Shown here: positions 59,950 through 64,000 of the stretch, in pieces
How positions within the stretch are numbered: position 1 is the first letter of the stretch
Layout: each line of letters starts with the position of its first letter
NCBI RefSeq assembly: GCF_019083995.1
Contig: NZ_JAHRCU010000005.1
Coordinates: 62,001-126,000 of the forward strand
Length of the DNA: 64,000 nucleotides
Direction: 5' to 3'
Origin: Roseococcus sp. SDR
GTDB taxonomy: Bacteria; Pseudomonadota; Alphaproteobacteria; Acetobacterales; Acetobacteraceae
Notes under the pieces: generated by a model
What the model was told of the DNA's origin: nothing
What the model saw: only the letters and a program-made list of their open reading frames with translations
The model's database searches: none
Position numbers and translations under genes: made by a program

Positions 59950-61446
59950 TCAGCCTCGAACGCGCAGCCCCTGCAGCCGGATCAGCCCGTCCGGGATCAT
60001 GCGCAGCCCCTGCACGGCCGCCCCCGTGGCGGTGAAGTTCGTCGGGTGCCAGAGGTAGATATAGGGCCGGTCGCGCAGCAGCACCTCCATGGCGCGGCCA
60101 TAGGCGGCGAGGCGCGCGGCCGGTTCCACCTGGGTGCGGCCCTCGCGCAGCGCGGCATCCGCCGCCGCGCTGCAATAGCGCCCGCCATTCAGCGGCTCGC
60201 CACAGGCGTTGAAGCCCCAGAGATTGCCATCCACATCGGTGCGGCCCGACCAGGCGATGATGAGCATCTCGAAATCGCCCGCCGTCCATTGCCGGAGCAG
60301 CGTCGCCACCTCGATCACCTGGATCTCGAGCGTGATGCCGGCCTCCGCCGCCATGGCCTGAATCACCTCGGCCGCCTGGATGTACTCGGTGGTGTTGGGC
60401 ACCGAGAAGCGGATGCGCAGGCGCTCATGCCCCGCCTCGCGCAGCAGGGCCCGCGCCCGCGCCAGGTCCCGCCCTGGCACGGCGATGCCCGGCACATGCT
60501 GCGGATGGCCGGGCGGCGTGGACTGGTTGCCCGGCCGGTAGAGCCCCTCGAAGGCCACGCGGTTCAGCGCCGCGCGGTCAATGCTCGCCTCCAGTGCCGC
60601 GCGGATGCGCGGATCGCGCGCGAGCGGCGTCTCGGCGCGCGCGCCATTCGCCATGTTGATGGCGAGATAGACCACGGCGAGCGAAGGCCCCTCCAGCAGC
60701 CGCACGCGGCGATCGCCCTTCAGCGTGGCGACATCCGAGGGGTTCACGCGCTCGATCACATCGAGCGTGCCCGCGCGCAGGTTGGAGGCACGGACCGTGG
60801 TGTCCGGGATCGGGCGATAGGTCACGCGCTCGGCCTGGATGGCGGCGCGGTTCCAGTATTCGTCGAAGCGCTCCAGCTCGATGCGGTCCTGCGCCACGCG
60901 GCGCGTGAGGCGGAAGGGGCCGGCGCAGGCGGGTGCGGCCTGGAACTCGGCCCCCAGCACATTCGCCTGGCGCGGCGAGACCAGCATGCCCGCGCGGTCG
61001 GAGAGCGCGGCCAGCAGCGGCGCGAAGGGCTCGCTCAGGCGGATGCGGATCTGCATCGGCCCGGCCACCTCGATCGCCGTCACCGGCCCCAGCTCGCCGC
61101 GCCGCGTGGAGCCGGGCGCCGTGCGGTGGCGTTCGAGGCCGATGCGCGCGGCCTCGGCATCCAGCGCCACGCCGTCATGGAAGCGCACGCCGTCCCGCAG
61201 CGTCAGCAACAGCGCACGCCCTTCCTCCTGCCATTCCCAGGCGGTGGCGAGCTGCGGGACGAGCGCGCCCTGCTCATCCACCTCGATCAGCTTGTCGCAC
61301 ATCGCCATGAAGACCTGGCGTGCGGCGACGGAGCGCGAGAGCGTCGGGTCCAGCACATCGGGGTCGGAGGCGATGCCGATGCGGATGTGCTGGGCTGCGG
61401 CCGGCAGGGCCAGCAGGGTGAGAAGGGCGGCGGTCAGGAGGCGCAT
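59950..61446 (-). CDS. ABC transporter solute-binding protein, family 5 (peptide/nickel type)
   Basis: This 498-residue periplasmic protein has the signal MRLLTAALLTLLALPAAAQ, and then IRIGIASDPDVLDPTLSRSV, ALLLTLRDGVRFHDGVALDA and VAQDRIELERFDEYWNRAAI, the hallmarks of SBP_bac_5 proteins. The usual large substrate pocket suits peptides or similar compounds. The ATG at 61446 gives the signal peptide; 61503 is possible. No ABC permease or ATPase gene is adjacent. It converges on the hypothetical gene at 59350-59949. Confidence 0.9.
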   Translation of the reverse strand: MRLLTAALLTLLALPAAAQHIRIGIASDPDVLDPTLSRSVAARQVFMAMCDKLIEVDEQGALVPQLATAWEWQEEGRALLLTLRDGVRFHDGVALDAEAARIGLERHRTAPGSTRRGELGPVTAIEVAGPMQIRIRLSEPFAPLLAALSDRAGMLVSPRQANVLGAEFQAAPACAGPFRLTRRVAQDRIELERFDEYWNRAAIQAERVTYRPIPDTTVRASNLRAGTLDVIERVNPSDVATLKGDRRVRLLEGPSLAVVYLAINMANGARAETPLARDPRIRAALEASIDRAALNRVAFEGLYRPGNQSTPPGHPQHVPGIAVPGRDLARARALLREAGHERLRIRFSVPNTTEYIQAAEVIQAMAAEAGITLEIQVIEVATLLRQWTAGDFEMLIIAWSGRTDVDGNLWGFNACGEPLNGGRYCSAAADAALREGRTQVEPAARLAAYGRAMEVLLRDRPYIYLWHPTNFTATGAAVQGLRMIPDGLIRLQGLRVRG

Positions 61447-61510
61447 GCGGAAACCCCGGCGGTGACGCGCCGAGCCTAGCATCGCCCAACCCGCATGCGG
61501 CAAGCGGCCG

Positions 61511-62293
61511 TCAGCGCGGCGGCGCGACCGAGGCCCCCTGGATGCGATGGCGCGCGAGGCTGGCCGCGATGAAGCCGCTCGCTTTCATCTCCTCGACGAA
61601 GGCGGTCAGATAGGCGAGTGCGGCGGGATCGCGCCCGGCGGCGAGGCCCATCGCCTGCTGGATCACCATGAAGCGCCCGGGCAGCAGGCGCAGGCCGGGC
61701 AGCCGAGCTGCATCGGCCTCCAGCTGCTGCCGCACGCCGGCCGCCACATCCACGCCCTGGCGCAGGAATTCCTCGACCACGGCGGGCGAGGTCTGCGCGC
61801 GCAGTAGTGTCGCGTGGCGGATCTCGCGCGTCAGATACAGGTCATAGGCGCTGTTGAGGCCGACCATGATGCGCGTGCCCGGCCGGTCCACCTCCTCGAT
61901 GCGGGTGAGGGGGGAGGTGTCGCGCACGAGGTAGGCGCCCTCGATCTCGATATAGGGCGCGGTGAACGCGATGCCCTGGCTGCGCGCCGGGTCCACGGCG
62001 AAGAAGCCGATATCGGCGCGGCCGGAGCGGATCGTCTCCACCGCGCGCCCGGCGGCGGGGACGATGACCATCTCCAGCTCGAGGCCGAGCCTCTGCGCCA
62101 GGGTCTGCGCCAGATCCACCGAGACGCCATGCGGCGGCCCGGATTCCGTGGCGCGCCCCGCCAGGATGGGGTTGCCCAGGTTGATGACGGCGCGCAGCCG
62201 ACCCTCCGGCGCGAAGGCGCGCGCGAGCGGGGAGGGGCCCTGCGCCAGGGCCGGCGTCGCCGCCAGTGCCATGAGGGCCGCGCGCCGATGCAT
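61511..62293 (-). CDS. ABC transporter solute-binding protein, family 3 (amino acid type)
   Basis: This 260-residue receptor has the signal MHRRAALMALAATPALAQ. Landmarks are LRAVINLGNPILAG, GVSVDLAQTLAQRLGLELEM, IRSGRADIGFFAVDPARSQG and FTAPYIEIEGAYLVRDTSPL. It would bind a polar amino acid or similar small acid. The ATG at 62293 overlaps the stop of the tartrate dehydrogenase gene (TGATG), which suggests a common transcript, and so perhaps a hydroxy-dicarboxylate ligand. No permease gene is adjacent. Confidence 0.9.
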   Translation of the reverse strand: MHRRAALMALAATPALAQGPSPLARAFAPEGRLRAVINLGNPILAGRATESGPPHGVSVDLAQTLAQRLGLELEMVIVPAAGRAVETIRSGRADIGFFAVDPARSQGIAFTAPYIEIEGAYLVRDTSPLTRIEEVDRPGTRIMVGLNSAYDLYLTREIRHATLLRAQTSPAVVEEFLRQGVDVAAGVRQQLEADAARLPGLRLLPGRFMVIQQAMGLAAGRDPAALAYLTAFVEEMKASGFIAASLARHRIQGASVAPPR

Positions 62294-63363
62294 CAGGCGC
62301 GCGCCACCGCTTCCGCGATGGCCTTGCCCACTTCCACCGTGCCCGACTGGCCGCCGAGATCGCGCGTGCGCGGGCCGCCCTCGGCCAGCAGCTTCTCGAT
62401 CGCGGTGGTGATCGCGGCGGCGGCCTCATGCTCGCCCAGGTGATCGAGCATCATGGCACCCGACCAGATCTGCCCGATCGGGTTTGCGATGAAGCGGCCG
62501 GCGATGTCGGGCGCCGAGCCATGCACCGGCTCGAACATCGAGGGGAAGGCCTTCTCCGGGTTGATGTTCGCACTCGCCGCGACGCCGATGGAGCCGGCGA
62601 CGGCAGGCCCGAGGTCGGAGAGGATGTCGCCGAACAGGTTGGAGCCGACCACCACGTCGAACCAGTCCGGATGCTGCACGAAATGCGCGCAGAGGATGTC
62701 GATGTGGAACTGGTCCGTCTTCACCTCGGGATAGTTCTTCGCCATCGCCTCGAAGCGCTCATCCCAATAGGGCATGGTGAAGGTGATGCCGTTGGACTTG
62801 GTGGCGCTGGTCACCTTCTTGCGCGGGCGCTTCATCGCCAGCTCGAAGGCGTATTTGATGATGCGGTCCGTGCCGGTCCGCGTGAGGATGCTCTGCTGGC
62901 TGACGAATTCGCGATCCGTGCCCGGGAACATGCGCCCGCCGACGGAGGAGTATTCGCCCTCCGTGTTCTCGCGCACCACGTAGAAGTCGATCTCGGCCGG
63001 CGTGCGGTTGGCGAGCGGCGTGGCGACACCCGGCAGCAGCTTGCAGGGGCGCAGCGAGACATATTGGTCGAAGCCGCGGCGGATCGGGATGAGCAGGCCC
63101 CAGAGCGAGACATGGTCCGGCACGCCGGGCCAGCCCACGGCGCCCAGGAAGACGCTGTCGCTGTCCTTCAGCTGGTCCAGGCCGTCATCGGGCATCATCT
63201 TCCCGGTTTTCGCATAGGTCTCGCAGGACCAGTCGTAATGGGTGAGCTTCAGGTCGAAGCCGAAGCGCCGGGCGGCGGCATCCAGCACGCGCAGCCCCTC
63301 GGGCGTGGTTTCCTTGCCGATGCCGTCGCCAGGGATGACGGCGATGCGATGCGTGCGGGCCAT
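62293..63363 (-). CDS. Tartrate dehydrogenase / D-malate dehydrogenase family enzyme
   Basis: This 356-residue beta-decarboxylating dehydrogenase reads RIAVIPGDGIGKETTPEGLR at the start. It has FLGAVGWPGVPDHVSLWGLL and YVSLRPCKLLPGVATPL, typical of tartrate dehydrogenase rather than isopropylmalate dehydrogenase, then YVVRENTEGEYSSVGGRMFP, TSATKSNGITFTMPYWDERF and EPVHGSAPDIAGRFIANPIG. It oxidises tartrate or D-malate with NAD. It lies between a racemase-family gene and a solute receptor, which fits a dicarboxylate catabolic cluster. Confidence 0.9.
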   Translation of the reverse strand: MARTHRIAVIPGDGIGKETTPEGLRVLDAAARRFGFDLKLTHYDWSCETYAKTGKMMPDDGLDQLKDSDSVFLGAVGWPGVPDHVSLWGLLIPIRRGFDQYVSLRPCKLLPGVATPLANRTPAEIDFYVVRENTEGEYSSVGGRMFPGTDREFVSQQSILTRTGTDRIIKYAFELAMKRPRKKVTSATKSNGITFTMPYWDERFEAMAKNYPEVKTDQFHIDILCAHFVQHPDWFDVVVGSNLFGDILSDLGPAVAGSIGVAASANINPEKAFPSMFEPVHGSAPDIAGRFIANPIGQIWSGAMMLDHLGEHEAAAAITTAIEKLLAEGGPRTRDLGGQSGTVEVGKAIAEAVARA

Positions 63364-63432
63364 GGGCGTTCCTCAGGTGATTCGGGGCGCGAATGCATCA
63401 CGCGCCGCGCTCCCCGGCAAGATCGGGCCGGT

Positions 63433-64000
63433 TCAGAAGCGCCGGGGCCGGAGCCCCGCCTGAAACCAGTTGATCATCGAATGGATGTCGTGCACCGGCA
63501 GGCCGGTCGCTTCCGCCACATCCGCCGCATAGGGCGGCATGTTCGTGCATTCCAGCACGATGGCGCCGACTTCCGGGTGCCGCGCGGTGAGGCGGGCGGC
63601 GGCGTCCAGGATGTCCTGCCGGGCCAGGTCCACATCCAGGTCGGTCTTCTCGGCGCGGATCAGCACGCGGAAGAACTCACGCCCGCCCTCGGTGCCCTCC
63701 AGCGGCACATCGAGCGGCACGCCCGCGGCCTCCAGGTGCCGTGGCGTCACACCCGCCTTGTTCACCGTGATGACGCCGACGCGCTTCCCCGGCGGCAGGG
63801 TCGCCTGCACCCAGGGCACCTGCATGAGGGAGGAGGTGGCGACCGGCACCCGGACCGCCGCCGCCAATTCCTGCTGGAAGAGCGAGAGGAAGCCGCAATT
63901 GGTGGTGATGCCCTCCGCCCCCAGATCCACCAGGTCCCGCGCCGCTTCGATGAAGGCGTCCAGCAGGCCGGGCGCGCCTTGCTCGACGACGCGGGTGGGG
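63433..64000 (-). CDS. Aspartate/glutamate racemase superfamily protein (C-terminal part; runs off the right edge)
   Basis: About 189 residues lie in the window, read to the natural stop at 63433; the N-terminus is beyond 64000. Visible features are GITTNCGFLSLFQQELAAAV, with one likely catalytic cysteine, and GAIVLECTNMPPYAADVAEA, with the other. VPVATSSLMQVPW and GVITVNKAGVTPRHLEAAGV suggest a maleate isomerase or hydantoin-racemase-like member rather than aspartate racemase itself. The open frame continues upstream to the edge. It is the neighbour of the tartrate dehydrogenase gene in the same orientation. Confidence 0.85.
   Translation of the reverse strand, partial: PTRVVEQGAPGLLDAFIEAARDLVDLGAEGITTNCGFLSLFQQELAAAVRVPVATSSLMQVPWVQATLPPGKRVGVITVNKAGVTPRHLEAAGVPLDVPLEGTEGGREFFRVLIRAEKTDLDVDLARQDILDAAARLTARHPEVGAIVLECTNMPPYAADVAEATGLPVHDIHSMINWFQAGLRPRRF

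Noticed and set aside
1-64000. tRNA, rRNA, insertion sequence, prophage or integrase genes.
   Set aside because: No cloverleaf, rRNA segment, transposase, integrase or terminal inverted repeats were recognised on reading either strand; a dedicated search was not possible.

Overview
The window is very GC-rich, densely packed bacterial DNA with almost no intergenic space. Gene content points to an alphaproteobacterium of the Acetobacteraceae, Roseomonas-like: many orphan Bug/TctC solute receptors, an AcpXL-type very-long-chain acyl carrier protein operon, a tpiA / ppiD / trpE / trpG neighbourhood, and MmgE/PrpD and CaiB catabolic genes. The taxonomic call is inference from gene content; no rRNA or tRNA gene is visible.

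Layout, left to right. 1-6.3 kb: the start of a dehydrogenase gene behind a perfect LacI-type palindrome, a GntR-like LacI regulator, a TctC receptor, an SDR dehydrogenase, an MmgE/PrpD protein and an ABC exporter. 6.4-17.5 kb: a BciB-like FrhB-family iron-sulfur flavoprotein, a small secreted protein, a large FG-GAP/DUF4114 protein, divergent dadA and an Lrp/AsnC regulator, a PEP-carboxylase-like protein with altered active-site motifs, a lactonase-like protein, then a broken toxin-like gene followed by an intact putative immunity gene. 17.5-22.1 kb: an apparent operon of a two-subunit periplasmic molybdenum hydroxylase followed by soxX, soxY, soxZ and soxA, without soxB or soxCD. 22.2-28.2 kb: acyl-CoA catabolism (two acyl-CoA dehydrogenases, a CaiB transferase, an APH-fold kinase, a DUF6285-like protein, an SDR). 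28.2-33.3 kb: a TctC receptor, an NMT1-like protein without signal peptide, and leuC-leuD-leuB-like genes. 33.4-36.4 kb: acpXL-fabZXL-fabF2XL-fabF1XL. 36.5-43.4 kb: trpG, a lipoprotein, two hypothetical genes, trpE, ppiD and divergent tpiA. 43.5-46.3 kb: two TctC receptors and a class II aldolase. 46.5-51.2 kb: a three-gene split nitrile hydratase / thiocyanate hydrolase with a dedicated ABC importer and a divergent biuret-hydrolase-like amidase. 51.2-52.1 kb: an AT-rich island and an orphan gene. 52.1-64 kb: VOC, racemase, cupin and patatin genes, MFS and TctC, a 2-hydroxyacid dehydrogenase, two ABC solute receptors, tartrate dehydrogenase and a racemase cut by the right edge.

The lifestyle suggested is scavenging of organic acids, nitriles/amides and acyl-CoA substrates, with many binding proteins probably sharing permeases encoded elsewhere. 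The strongest leads are the Mo-hydroxylase/SoxXYZA fusion cluster, the split NHase/SCNase-ABC-amidase locus, the inactivated PD-(D/E)XK-like toxin beside an intact partner, and the AcpXL operon. No intergenic stretch exceeds about 240 bases. No CRISPR array, insertion sequence, phage or RNA gene was recognised.
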